Source of the DNA: Streptomyces tauricus
GTDB taxonomy: Bacteria; Actinomycetota; Actinomycetes; Streptomycetales; Streptomycetaceae
Direction: 5' to 3'
DNA: 64,000 bases
NCBI RefSeq assembly: GCF_014650955.1
Contig: NZ_BMVY01000014.1
Location: 62,001 to 126,000, forward strand
A program made the translations under genes and the position numbers. Below are positions 31,299-39,776 of the stretch, piece after piece. The notes beneath the pieces are model-generated. The model saw nothing but the letters and a program-made list of their open reading frames with translations. It was not told the origin of the DNA and ran no database searches. The first letter of the stretch is position 1. Every line of letters starts with the position of its first letter.

Positions 31299-32591
31299 TC
31301 AAGGCTTGGGGGTGTGGGTTACGTATACGTGGTGGTTGCCCTTGGGGTCTGTGCCGGCGATCGTGATGCGGATGCCTGATGCCAGGTCCTTGAAGTACTG
31401 GCCGGGGGAGAAGGGCGCGTCGGAGAGTTCGGCGTGGACGTTCGGGCTGCGGGTGCAGCCGCCGCTGTCCTTCGTGGAGTCGACCACCGATATCGGGCCG
31501 TGGCCGGTGTCGACGTCCGCGCTCACCTTGTAGATCAGTACGCCCGTCTTGCAGACCGAGTCGTCGTTGCCCGCCTGGGTACGCAGTTCGACCGCGTACC
31601 CCGTCTTCGAGTCGACCGGGACGAAGACCAGCTTGCCGCCCTTGCCGGGCTCGGTCAGCGGGGTCAGCAGATGCTCGGTCGTACCGGGTGAGGCCGCGCA
31701 GTCGACCTGGGAGTCGTCGAGCCAGCCGAGCTTCCACTTGTGCCAGCCCAGCAGGTCGTTGTCGGCCCCCCAGTCCTCGCTCATGATGTCCCAGTGCCCG
31801 ACCGCGCCCCCGCCGTCCTGGGTGTAGAGGTCGGGCAGTCCGAAGACATGGCCGTTCTCGTGGGGGAGTACGCGGTAGCCGGTCTCGGCGTACGAACCGG
31901 ACCCGTCGTCCTGGCGGCTGTAGACGAAGGACGCGTTGGCGACGGGCACCCCGTCGGCGATCGGCGCCTCGGTGTTGCCCGCGAAGGTGACGGACAGGAC
32001 CGTGTCGAGGGCGGAGGGGCCGGCGTTCGGGGTGATCAGGACGTTCAGCAGGTCGTAGTCCTGGAAGTTCACCTTCGGGTCGGCGGTACTCACGATGTCC
32101 TGGACCAGCTCGCGGTAGCCGGGGTCGAAGGGGGCGCCGCGTTCTATCCCGTACTCCTTGAAGGGCTTGGGCATCCGCAGCCAGTCGCCTATCGGGGCCT
32201 GCGGGCGGTAGTCGAGACGGCCGTACGAACTGGTGCGGAACCAGTCGGTGGTCTGCGGGAAGAACTCACCGAAGCGGTCGAGGGCCTTGCCCTCGCCGGG
32301 GGCGTCCGAGAAGTCGACCATCAGGTTGAGGGCGCGGACGGTGCCGGTGGAGCGGGCGTAACCCGGGGGAGTGGGGATGCCCTCCGACATCTGCACGCCC
32401 GCCGGGCCGCTGATCATGCAGGGACCGAGCGGGGAGGTCCCGGCCGCCGGGGCCACGGGGCCCGCCGTCGAGGTCGAGCCGGCCGTCAGCTGTCCGGACC
32501 CGGCGGAGGTGCTGACAGCCAGGGTGAGGGCGGTGACCGAGACGAGGGCTGCGGTGCGGCGCGGGCGTATCCGGCGGCTGGTCGGCTGCAT
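31299..32591 (-). CDS. Secreted M6 family (immune inhibitor A-like) metalloprotease
   Basis: This 430-aa protein has a signal peptide at about residues 1-33 (Arg-rich n-region, then AALVSVTALTLAVSTSAGS). The zinc motif is His244-Glu245-Asn-Gly-His248 within LPHENGHVFGLPD, typical of M6 peptidases, and DIMSEDWGADN follows. The substrate is extracellular protein. The start ATG at 32591 is followed by a normal basic signal sequence. A Crp-like site lies about 145 bp upstream in the shared regulatory region with the TetR gene. Confidence 0.9.
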   Translation of the reverse strand: MQPTSRRIRPRRTAALVSVTALTLAVSTSAGSGQLTAGSTSTAGPVAPAAGTSPLGPCMISGPAGVQMSEGIPTPPGYARSTGTVRALNLMVDFSDAPGEGKALDRFGEFFPQTTDWFRTSSYGRLDYRPQAPIGDWLRMPKPFKEYGIERGAPFDPGYRELVQDIVSTADPKVNFQDYDLLNVLITPNAGPSALDTVLSVTFAGNTEAPIADGVPVANASFVYSRQDDGSGSYAETGYRVLPHENGHVFGLPDLYTQDGGGAVGHWDIMSEDWGADNDLLGWHKWKLGWLDDSQVDCAASPGTTEHLLTPLTEPGKGGKLVFVPVDSKTGYAVELRTQAGNDDSVCKTGVLIYKVSADVDTGHGPISVVDSTKDSGGCTRSPNVHAELSDAPFSPGQYFKDLASGIRITIAGTDPKGNHHVYVTHTPKP

Positions 32592-32735
32592 ACGAAGCCC
32601 TTCGCTCCAGGCAGCCGGCCGTTTCTGGCTGCACCCTGTCCGATCACCCTGTGCCGCCGGATGCGGGGGCGCGCGCTGGAGGAGACCGATCGTGGGAGGC
32701 GGCCGATTCGGCGGCGCGAACAGCCCTCGATCCCG

Positions 32736-32751
32736 TGTGACTCAGGTCACA
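32736..32751. promoter_or_regulatory. Crp-type binding site TGTGA-N6-TCACA
   Basis: TGTGACTCAGGTCACA is a perfect match to the Crp/Vfr consensus and contains the GTG-N8-CAC core reported for Streptomyces Crp. It lies between the divergent metalloprotease and TetR genes. Function is inferred from sequence. Confidence 0.55.
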
Positions 32752-32885
32752 GTGAATCTCTTCGGGATCGGGAAATAACCGGGGACCCCCTCCCCGTTTA
32801 GACCTGTGTCCGCGTGAAACGGGGAGACGTTCCCCGGATCGGGCGGGCGGCAGAAACCACCGAGAGAACGTCGAAGGAGTGCGCC

Positions 32886-33530
32886 GTGGAAACCGCAACC
32901 GTCGCTCAGCGCAAGGTGCCCCGCCCGCGGGCCGATGCTCTGCGCAACCGGGAGCGGATCGTCGCCGCCGGACGAGAGATGTTCGTCGAGTTCGGTGCCG
33001 AGGTGCCGCTCGACGAGATCGCCCGCCGGGCGGGTATCGGCAACGCCACGCTGTACCGCAACTTCCCGGACCGGGCGGCCCTCCAGCGCGAGGTCGTCTG
33101 CTCGGTCATGGACCGCGTCTCGGAACAGGTCGAGCAGATGCTCGCCGAGACCGGTGACGCCTTCGAGGCACTCTCCCGGTTCGTGCACGCTTCGGCCGAC
33201 GAGCGGATCGGCGCCCTGTGCCCGATGCTCTCGGAGGCCTTCGACGCGAACCATCCGGACCTGGTCGCCTCGCGCGAGCGGGTCGAGGAGCTGATCGCGA
33301 CCCTCATGGGGCGGGCCCGGAACGCGGGCCAGCTCCGTCCCGACGTCGCCGTCGGGGATCTGATGATCGCGATCAGTCAGCTCACCCGGCCGCTGCCCGG
33401 TACCGCGTGCCCGAACATGGACCGCTTCGTACACCGTCACCTGCAGCTGTTCCTGGACGGGCTACGGGCACCCGCCCGCTCCGAACTGCCCGGTGCGGCC
33501 GCGACCATGGAGGACCTGCGACGAGCTTGA
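32886..33530 (+). CDS. TetR-family regulator, probable repressor of the adjacent MFS exporter
   Basis: This 214-aa protein has an N-terminal TetR HTH (VPLDEIARRAGIGNATLYRNF, split as VPLDEIARRAG and IGNATLYRNF) and a variable helical ligand domain. GTG 32886 has AAGGAG 6 nt upstream, better than the in-frame extension to 32814. It precedes, in the same direction, a DHA2-type exporter gene, the common regulator-exporter pairing. No target palindrome was identified with confidence. Confidence 0.88.
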   Translation: METATVAQRKVPRPRADALRNRERIVAAGREMFVEFGAEVPLDEIARRAGIGNATLYRNFPDRAALQREVVCSVMDRVSEQVEQMLAETGDAFEALSRFVHASADERIGALCPMLSEAFDANHPDLVASRERVEELIATLMGRARNAGQLRPDVAVGDLMIAISQLTRPLPGTACPNMDRFVHRHLQLFLDGLRAPARSELPGAAATMEDLRRA

Positions 33531-33963
33531 CCGACCAGCCCCGCCGGGCCGACCGGCACGACCTGCACGACCTGCACGATCGGCACGACCGGGCCCCGGC
33601 CCGCCGGACCGAGCGGCCGACCGACAACCGACCGACCGACAACCGACCGGCCGAGTGAACGACTCGCCGTCCAGCGACTGACTGTCGAGCGACTGACCGT
33701 CGAACGATCGACAGTCGGGAATTGACCGTCGAGTCATCGATGGCCGGGCGACCGTGACCGGCCGGCGGTCGGCGGGCGACCGTCGGACCGACCGATCAGA
33801 TCCGCGTACTTCGAGAGTCACTACTCACACCACAAGCCACCGGTCGTCATCGACAAGGACGTCGAGGAGGGCGTCGACAACGAAGTCGACGAAGACGTCA
33901 CCGGTGACGAGCCGTCCCTTCCGTCACGTTTTTTCGCCACGAAGTCCTGAAGTGGGTACTCCC
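33531..33963. other. Repetitive intergenic stretch, no gene
   Basis: This 433-bp stretch between the TetR and MFS genes holds short direct repeats: GCACGACCT-type units (about 33558-33600), ACCGACCGACA units (about 33614-33651) and GACTGTCGAGC/GACCGTCGA units (about 33676-33735). No open frame has a ribosome site or recognisable product. The exporter promoter is presumably near its right end. Confidence 0.6.
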
Positions 33964-35502
33964 ATGTCTGAAACAGTCCAGGCCAACGCCGCCAAGGCGC
34001 CGGCTCCCGATTCCAACCGCTGGAAAGCGCTGGTCTTCATCGCGCTCGCCCAGCTGATGGTCGTGCTCGACGCGACCATCGTGAACATCGCCCTCCCCTC
34101 GGCCCAGCAGGACCTGGGGATCTCCGACGGCAACCGGCAGTGGGTCATCACGGCCTACGCCCTGGCCTTCGGCGGACTCCTCCTGTTCGGTGGCCGCATA
34201 GCCGACCTGTGGGGCCGCAAGCGCACCTTCGTCGCCGGTCTGATCGGCTTCGCCGGCGCGTCCGCCCTGGGTGGTGCCGCCACCAACGAGGCGATGCTGC
34301 TCGGCTCCCGCGCACTTCAGGGTGCGTTCGGCGCGCTGCTCGCGCCCGCCGCGCTCTCGCTGCTCGCGGTGATGTTCACCGACTCCAAGGAGCGCGCCAA
34401 GGCGTTCGGCATCTACGGGGCGATCGCCGGTGGCGGTGGCGCCGTCGGCCTCATCCTCGGCGGTTTCCTCACCGAGTACCTGAACTGGCGCTGGACCTTC
34501 TTCGTCAACATCCCGTTCGCGATCGTCGCGGCGGCCGGTGCGTACTTCGTCATCCGTGAGCCGGTCGGCAGCCGCAACCGCTCGCCGCTCGACATCCCGG
34601 GTGTCGTCCTGTCCACCCTCGGTCTGGTCTCGCTCGTGTACGGCTTCACGCGTGCCGAGTCCGAGGGCTGGAGCGACTCCACCACGATCGGTCTGTTCGT
34701 CGCGTCGGTGCTGCTCCTGGCCGCCTTCGTCGTCGTCGAGTCCAAGGTCAAGGCCCCGCTGCTGCCCCTGCGCGTCATCACCGAGCGCAACCGCGGCGGT
34801 ATCTACCTCTCGCTCGGCCTCGCGATCATCGCGATGTTCGGTCTGTTCCTCTTCCTGACCTACTACCTGCAGATCGTGAAGGGCTACACGCCGGTCAAGA
34901 CCGGCTTCGCCTTCCTGCCGATGATCGCGGGCATGATCACGGGCTCCACGCAGATCGGCGCCCGGCTGATGAACCGCGTTCCGGCGCGGCTGCTGATGGG
35001 CCCCGGCTTCCTGGTCGCGGCGCTCGGCATGCTGCTGCTGACCCGCATGGAGATCGGCTCCTCGTACGCGGCGCTGCTCCTGCCGGCGATGCTGCTGCTC
35101 GGCCTCGGTATGGGTACGGCCTTCATGCCGGCCATGTCCCTGGCCACGCTCGGTGTCGAGCCGCGTGACTCCGGTGTCGCCTCCGCGATGGTCAACACCT
35201 CGCAGCAGGTGGGCGGGGCGATCGGTACGGCGCTGCTGAACACGATCGCCGCGTCGGCCACGACCGCGTACGTCAAGGACCACATCGGCGGCGCCACCAC
35301 GCAGTCCCAGCAGCAGCTCGTGCAGCTGCAGGCGCAGGTGCACGGGTACACGAACGCGATCTGGTTCGCGGTCGGCATCCTGGTCGCCGCCGCGGCGATC
35401 GTCTTCACCTTCGTCAACGCGGGCAGTGTGGACATGAACGCGGCCTCCGAGTCCGTCGACGGGGCCGAGGACGAGCTGAAGGTGCCGGTCATCGCCCACT
35501 AG
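33964..35502 (+). CDS. DHA2-family MFS drug exporter (14 TM)
   Basis: This 512-aa protein has about 14 hydrophobic segments. Family motifs are clear: LDATIVNIALPSAQQDLG in TM1, GRIADLWGRKRTF (motif A) and the LQGAFGALLAPAALSL segment (motif B/C). It resembles EmrB/QacA-type proton antiporters that export drugs or secondary metabolites. ATG 33964 is used; the in-frame upstream extension is repetitive and not membrane-like. It lies downstream of a TetR gene that likely controls it. Confidence 0.92.
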   Translation: MSETVQANAAKAPAPDSNRWKALVFIALAQLMVVLDATIVNIALPSAQQDLGISDGNRQWVITAYALAFGGLLLFGGRIADLWGRKRTFVAGLIGFAGASALGGAATNEAMLLGSRALQGAFGALLAPAALSLLAVMFTDSKERAKAFGIYGAIAGGGGAVGLILGGFLTEYLNWRWTFFVNIPFAIVAAAGAYFVIREPVGSRNRSPLDIPGVVLSTLGLVSLVYGFTRAESEGWSDSTTIGLFVASVLLLAAFVVVESKVKAPLLPLRVITERNRGGIYLSLGLAIIAMFGLFLFLTYYLQIVKGYTPVKTGFAFLPMIAGMITGSTQIGARLMNRVPARLLMGPGFLVAALGMLLLTRMEIGSSYAALLLPAMLLLGLGMGTAFMPAMSLATLGVEPRDSGVASAMVNTSQQVGGAIGTALLNTIAASATTAYVKDHIGGATTQSQQQLVQLQAQVHGYTNAIWFAVGILVAAAAIVFTFVNAGSVDMNAASESVDGAEDELKVPVIAH

Positions 35503-35552
35503 CCGCTGCGCGGTGCGCGGGCCCGGAACTGACTGGGTCACCCACTGACCTC

Positions 35553-35588
35553 GTGCGTACGCAGGGGTGGGGACGCCTTCGTACGCAC
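35553..35588. repeat. Inverted repeat downstream of the MFS gene
   Basis: GTGCGTACG (35553-35561) and CGTACGCAC (35580-35588) flank 18 nt. It precedes the stronger hairpin at 35595 and may contribute to termination. Confidence 0.6.
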
Positions 35589-35594
35589 GACCCC

Positions 35595-35633
35595 GATCTG
35601 CCCCGACTCCGAAACACGGAGCCGGGGCAGATC
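35595..35633 (+). terminator. Strong hairpin terminator after the MFS gene
   Basis: A 17-bp stem with one mismatch (35595-35611 with 35617-35633) and loop AAACA lie about 90 bp after the MFS stop. Because of its symmetry it could also serve the convergent MarR gene. Confidence 0.8.
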
Positions 35634-35656
35634 TGTGGGTACATGAAGAACTACGT

Positions 35657-35836
35657 GCGCCGTTCCCCGCGCCCCTAGGGGGTGGGGGTCGCTTTGTGTG
35701 TGCGGGCGGTGGAGGCTGGCCACGCAGTTCCCCGCGCCCCTAGGGAGGCGGGGGCCGCCTTGTTTGTGCGGGCAACCCAGACCCGCCCGCACCTGGCAAC
35801 GGGCAGCACGCCGATCAGGGGCGCGGGGAACTGCGC
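35657..35836. repeat. Three copies of the GTTCCCCGCGCCCC repeat
   Basis: Direct copies lie at 35657-35676 and 35722-35741 and an inverted copy at 35817-35836. They fill the gap between the convergent MFS and MarR genes; 35503-35885 contains no gene. Confidence 0.9.
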
Positions 35837-35885
35837 GGCCAGCCACAGCGTGCCCGCACGAAGCACGCGCCCTCCCCGCCCCCAC

Positions 35886-36389
35886 CTACCGGAGCCACGG
35901 CAGGTCCGCCCCCGCCCCCTCCGGCTGCAATCCCTCCGCGATGAGCTGCATCGCCTCGCCGAGGGCCTTCTGCTGCTCGGGCGTGAGCCGGTCGAACAGC
36001 GCCTGCCGAACCGCCGCCACATGCCCGGGAGCAACCCGCTCGAGAACGGCGTACCCCTCGTCCGTCAGGACGGCGAACTGCCCCCGCTTGTCGGACGGAC
36101 AGTCCTCCCGCCGCACCCACCCGTTCTTCTCCAGCCGGGCGATCGCATGCGACAGCCGGGACCGTGTGATCTTCGCCCGCATCGCCAGCTCCGTCATCCG
36201 CAACCGCCGACGCGGCGCCTCGACCAGCTGTACGAGCAGCCCGTAGTAGATGTGCGGCATGCCCGCGTCACGCTGCAACTGGCGGTCGAGATGGTCCTCG
36301 AGAAGCGTGGTCGCGTGCATGAACGCACGCCAGGTGCGCTGTTCCTCGTCACTGAGCCAGCGCGGCTCGTCAGCGGATGCCGTGTTCAT
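35886..36389 (-). CDS. MarR-family regulator
   Basis: This 167-aa protein has the MarR winged HTH at about residues 60-100 (MTELAMRAKITRSRLSHAIA) and wing RREDCPSDKRGQFAVLT. It is divergent from a dioxygenase gene, and the 107-bp gap contains inverted repeats of the CTTGA/TCAAG type, so it probably represses that gene and itself. The ligand is presumably a phenolic or oxidant; that is inference. Confidence 0.9.
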   Translation of the reverse strand: MNTASADEPRWLSDEEQRTWRAFMHATTLLEDHLDRQLQRDAGMPHIYYGLLVQLVEAPRRRLRMTELAMRAKITRSRLSHAIARLEKNGWVRREDCPSDKRGQFAVLTDEGYAVLERVAPGHVAAVRQALFDRLTPEQQKALGEAMQLIAEGLQPEGAGADLPWLR

Positions 36390-36411
36390 ACACCTACTGT
36401 ACGAGCCCCTT

Positions 36412-36469
36412 CTTGAATCTTAAACAAGTAAGGAGTAGGCTCCGCCTCAGAAAGCTTGATACTTCAAGC
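36412..36469. promoter_or_regulatory. MarR operators between marR-type and dioxygenase genes
   Basis: A perfect repeat GCTTGA-TACT-TCAAGC occupies 36454-36469. An imperfect CTTG-N9-CAAG lies at 36412-36428. Both are in the A/T-rich divergent promoter region and fit MarR half-sites. Confidence 0.6.
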
Positions 36470-36496
36470 AAAGCGATCTGAGAGGGAGCCGCAGCC

Positions 36497-37282
36497 ATGT
36501 CCGCAGCCACCGAGGAGCGCATGCCCGCCCTCTACCTCTCGCACGGCGCCCCGCCCCTGGCCGACGACCCGGTCTGGCCCGGCCAGCTCGCCGCCTGGTC
36601 CGCCGACCTCCCGCGCCCCAAGGCGATCCTGATGGTCTCCGCGCACTGGGAGGAGGCCCCGCTCGCCCTCGGCGCGACCACGCCCGTCCCGCTGGTCTAC
36701 GACTTCTGGGGCTTCCCCGAGCACTACTACAAGGTGCGGTACGACGCCCCGGGCGCCCCCGCGCTCGCCGAGTCCGTCCGCAAGCTCCTGCGCGCCCCCG
36801 GCAGCCCCGTACAGGACATCCCGGACCGCGGCCTGGACCACGGCGCGTACGTCCCGCTCGTGGAGATGTTCCCCGAGGCCGACATCCCGGTCCTGCAGAT
36901 CTCCATGCCCACGCTGGACCCCGTCCGCCTCATGGAGATCGGCCGCAAGCTGGCTCCCCTGCGCGACGAGGGCGTCCTGATCGTCGGCTCCGGCTTCTTC
37001 ACCCACAACCTCGCCGCGCTCCGCCAGGGCGGCATCCCCGGCTGGTCGGCCGAGTTCGACGCCTGGGGCCACCAGGCGCTCGACTCGGGGGACGTGGACA
37101 GCCTCCTCGATTTCCTCCACAAGTCCCCGGCCGGGCAACTGGCCCACCCGCGCACGGAGCACTTCGCCCCGCTGTTCGTGACCATGGGAGCGGCGGACGC
37201 CTCAGGCGACCTGGCATCCCAGCGGTCCGTGATCGACGGCTTCTGGCTGGGCCTGGCCAAGCGCTCGGTGCAGTTCGGCTGA
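36497..37282 (+). CDS. Class III extradiol dioxygenase (LigB/DODA-type)
   Basis: This 261-aa protein has the conserved metal-site segments of the DODA/YgiD family: YLSHGAPP near the N-terminus, MVSAHWEEAP near residue 48, LDHGAYVPL near 115 and GSGFFTHNL near 175. These enzymes open catechol rings or act on related aromatics. A MarR regulator is divergent, suggesting inducible aromatic or electrophile response. GAGGGAG lies upstream of the ATG. Confidence 0.88.
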   Translation: MSAATEERMPALYLSHGAPPLADDPVWPGQLAAWSADLPRPKAILMVSAHWEEAPLALGATTPVPLVYDFWGFPEHYYKVRYDAPGAPALAESVRKLLRAPGSPVQDIPDRGLDHGAYVPLVEMFPEADIPVLQISMPTLDPVRLMEIGRKLAPLRDEGVLIVGSGFFTHNLAALRQGGIPGWSAEFDAWGHQALDSGDVDSLLDFLHKSPAGQLAHPRTEHFAPLFVTMGAADASGDLASQRSVIDGFWLGLAKRSVQFG

Positions 37283-37348
37283 CGGATGGGCTGACAGATC
37301 GACCGGCGAGTCGGTGGAGGGGTCAGCAAGTGGCGCGGCAGACGGGGC

Positions 37349-37867
37349 TCAGAGTTCCTTCTCGTACCGCGCCACATCCCAGTACCTGCCGAACTTCCGG
37401 CCCGCTTCCCGGTACGTACCGAGGTACCGGAAGCCGAACCGCTCGTGCAGCCGCACGGACGCCTCGTTGGGCTGCACGATCCCCGCGTACGCCCGGTGGA
37501 TGTCCTCGCCCTTGAGCGCGTCGAAGAGGGCGCTGTAGAGCAGCGTGCCGACGCCCCGCCCGCCCGCGCCGGGAGCGAGGTAGACCGTCACCTCCACGGA
37601 CGTCTCGTACGCGGGCTTCGGCCGGAACGCGCTCGATGTGGCGTAGCCCAGAATCCGCTGTGAGTCCGCGTCCACGGCAACCATCAGCCGATGCGGGCCG
37701 TCTTCAGGGTGAGAGAGCAGCCAAGGGCGTCGCTCCTCCGGGGTGAAGACCGCCGTGTCGAAGGTGATCGGCGTCTCACGGACGTAGTGGTTGTAGATGT
37801 CCGTGAGGGTGCCGAGGTCGGTTGCGACTCCGGGTCTGACCTGGACCTCTGTACGTTCCGACGGCAC
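37349..37867 (-). CDS. GNAT acetyltransferase, phosphinothricin acetyltransferase-like
   Basis: This 172-aa protein fits the Bar/Pat subgroup of GNAT: IYNHYVRETPITFDT at the start, EVTVYLAPGAGGRGVGTLLY as the acetyl-CoA loop, and NEASVRLHERFGFRYLGTYR, each recognisable in phosphinothricin N-acetyltransferases. Chromosomal homologues often act on methionine sulfoximine-like amino acids; the real substrate is unknown. The GTG start at 37867 has AGGAGG 5 nt upstream. It is divergent from hrdD. Confidence 0.88.
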   Translation of the reverse strand: MPSERTEVQVRPGVATDLGTLTDIYNHYVRETPITFDTAVFTPEERRPWLLSHPEDGPHRLMVAVDADSQRILGYATSSAFRPKPAYETSVEVTVYLAPGAGGRGVGTLLYSALFDALKGEDIHRAYAGIVQPNEASVRLHERFGFRYLGTYREAGRKFGRYWDVARYEKEL

Positions 37868-37927
37868 CGCGCCTCCTTTTATGGCGGCACAGGGTACTGC
37901 AAGATCAGAAAAATCGAGGGACGGGTT

Positions 37928-37955
37928 GGGAATTCTGTCCGGATTCCAGTCGTTG
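37928..37955 (+). promoter_or_regulatory. SigR-type promoter upstream of hrdD
   Basis: GGGAAT (37928-37933), 18 nt, then GTTG (37952-37955) is an exact match to the Streptomyces SigR consensus GGGAAT-N18-GTT. It lies about 90 bp before the hrdD start. hrdD in S. coelicolor is a reported SigR target, which supports the call. Confidence 0.75.
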
Positions 37956-38045
37956 TTTCCATCGGAAGCAGGGCACTCGGGAGGGTGTCCGAGCCACCGA
38001 AGCCACCACTAGGACCCGCAAGCCCACCATCGCAAGGGAGCACGC

Positions 38046-39044
38046 ATGGCAACCCGTGCCGTCGCCCGTCGTAAGTCCGCCTCCGGCGAGACCGACGCGG
38101 CACGCAGTGTTCGCGTCGTAGGCGGCGAGATCGCCGACCGCGACCTGGTCGGCATGTATCTCGACGAGATAGCGCGTACACCGCTGCTCGACGCCGCCAA
38201 GGAGGTCGAGCTGTCCCAGACCATCGAGGCCGGCGTCTTCGCGCGGCAGCTGCTCGAAGGTGAGGCCACCGACACCAAGGTGAAGGCCTCCCGCGAGGAG
38301 CTCGAAGCGCTGGTCGCCGAGGCCGAGCGGGCCAAGGACGTCTTCATCAAGTCGAACCTCCGCCTGGTCGTCGCGGTAGCGCGGCGCTACCCCCGCAGCG
38401 GCCTCCCGCTGCTGGACCTGATCCAGGAGGGGAACGCCGGCCTGGTGCGCGCGGTCGAGAAGTTCGACTACCGCAAGGGCTTCAAGTTCTCGACGTACGC
38501 GACCTGGTGGATCCGGCAGGCCATCACACGCTCCATCGCCGACCAGTCGCGCACCATCCGGCTCCCCGTCCACCTGGTGGAGGAGCTGGGCAGGATCCGC
38601 CGTGTGCAGCGCGAGTTCAACCGCGAGCACGGCCGTGATCCGGAGCCCACGGAGATCGCGGCGGAGCTGGACTGCAAGCCGGAGCGCGTCATCGACGTCC
38701 TCGACTGGGCCCGCGACCCGGTCTCGCTGAACATGGCGGTGGACGACGAGGGCGACACCCAGTTCGGAGACCTGCTGGAGGACACCTCGGCCGTGTCGCC
38801 CGAGCAGTCCGTGCTGACGCTGCTGCGCAGCGAGGAGCTGGACGACCTCATAGGCCGCCTCGACCAGCGCACCGCCTCGATCATCAAGATGCGGTACGGA
38901 ATCGACGACGGCCGCGAGCGCACGCTGACCGAGGTCGGCAAGGAGCACGGCCTCACCCGTGAGCGCATCCGCCAGATCGAGAAGCACGCCTTGATGGAAC
39001 TGAAGAAGCTGGCCCGGTCCACGGGGTTCGACGCCGCGGCGTAG
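38046..39044 (+). CDS. hrdD: RNA polymerase sigma factor, HrdD-like (group 2, sigma-70)
   Basis: This 332-aa group 2 sigma factor lacks region 1.1. Region 1.2/2 starts near residue 35 (LVGMYLDEIARTPLLDA), region 2.3-2.4 is KGFKFSTYATWWIRQAITR, and region 4.2 HTH is LTEVGKEHGLTRERIRQIE. The length equals that I recall for HrdD of S. coelicolor, and the neighbourhood (fruRKA, MFS, GNAT) agrees. HrdD is dispensable and recognises promoters similar to those of HrdB; it is induced through SigR and SigE. The assignment among Hrd paralogues rests on length and context. Confidence 0.85.
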   Translation: MATRAVARRKSASGETDAARSVRVVGGEIADRDLVGMYLDEIARTPLLDAAKEVELSQTIEAGVFARQLLEGEATDTKVKASREELEALVAEAERAKDVFIKSNLRLVVAVARRYPRSGLPLLDLIQEGNAGLVRAVEKFDYRKGFKFSTYATWWIRQAITRSIADQSRTIRLPVHLVEELGRIRRVQREFNREHGRDPEPTEIAAELDCKPERVIDVLDWARDPVSLNMAVDDEGDTQFGDLLEDTSAVSPEQSVLTLLRSEELDDLIGRLDQRTASIIKMRYGIDDGRERTLTEVGKEHGLTRERIRQIEKHALMELKKLARSTGFDAAA

Positions 39045-39101
39045 GCCCTCCGGCCGCCGCGGCGTAGGCCCTCCGGCCGCCGCGGCGCAGGCCCTCCGGC
39101 G
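39033..39101. repeat. 23-bp tandem repeat spanning the hrdD stop codon
   Basis: Three units (39033-39055, 39056-39078, 39079-39101; the third has a few changes) each contain GCCGCGGCG then AGGCCCTCCGG. The first contains the last codons and TAG stop of hrdD. Confidence 0.95.
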
Positions 39102-39128
39102 GCTGCCTCGGCTGCCTCGGCCGTCCGG

Positions 39129-39156
39129 CTTCCGGGGCCGGGGAAAGCCCCGGAAG
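39129..39156 (+). terminator. Terminator hairpin after hrdD
   Basis: CTTCCGGGGC (39129-39138) pairs perfectly with GCCCCGGAAG (39147-39156) around an 8-nt loop, about 85 bp after the hrdD stop. Confidence 0.75.
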
Positions 39157-39776
39157 TCCTCCGGGAGTCCTCCGGCGACCGGGCCCGGCCCGTGGAGATG
39201 GACCGTCTTCGAGCTCCGGCGGCGCCCCGCTCGGGGGCCGCTCCGGGGTCTGGTTCCGGCTGAGGAAAACTGGTCCTCGTCGAGGGGATTGGGTTTGCCT
39301 TTCGGGGGCAAGCGAGCCTATCGCGGGACGGACGAGCAGATCTGTGTCGGCCATGCCTGACGGCATGGCTGGTCAGAGCCGCTTACCGGGTCGTACAGAA
39401 GTCCGTTTACAGCCGCTTCAACACATCGGTCCCGGGGCACAAACTCCAGGACCCCCCAAAGCCGAGTCCCGACGCACTCCCCCCGGTGCCGGGACTCTTC
39501 CAGAGTCGAGCTCCGGCGCCTCCCCCCCTGGCGCCGGGGCTCGACTCCATCTACGGGGTCACGCGACCGTACGGACTCGGCGACGCACGTTGGCGCCGCC
39601 GACGCCGCCGACGCGGGGGCGCCCCCGGGCGACGTATGAGAACTGGGCCACCCCGAACCTGAACCCCGGGGTGACCCAGGCGGCACATTGTGTCACGGAG
39701 GCAAACCGCGCCGACGGACACACCGTTCGCCGGGACGGGCCCCCGGCCGCCACCCGCGCGCCACTCGCCCACCTCC
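39157..39776. other. Gene-free stretch with several hairpins
   Basis: No credible coding frame lies between the hrdD terminator and the convergent WYL regulator gene. It holds a small hairpin GCCATGC-N6-GCATGGC (39350-39369), two larger related hairpins (39464-39547) and GCC/GAC-rich repeats near 39590-39625. An unannotated RNA is possible but unsupported. Confidence 0.55.
39464..39547. terminator. Pair of related hairpins with C-rich loops
   Basis: Hairpin 1: GAGTCCCG (39464-39471) with CGGGACTC (39490-39497), extended by inner GCAC/GTGC. Hairpin 2: 39503-39520 with 39530-39547, 17 of 18 pairs. Both have runs of C in the loop and GAGTC/GACTC at the base. They lie between convergent genes and may terminate both directions. 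Confidence 0.6.
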
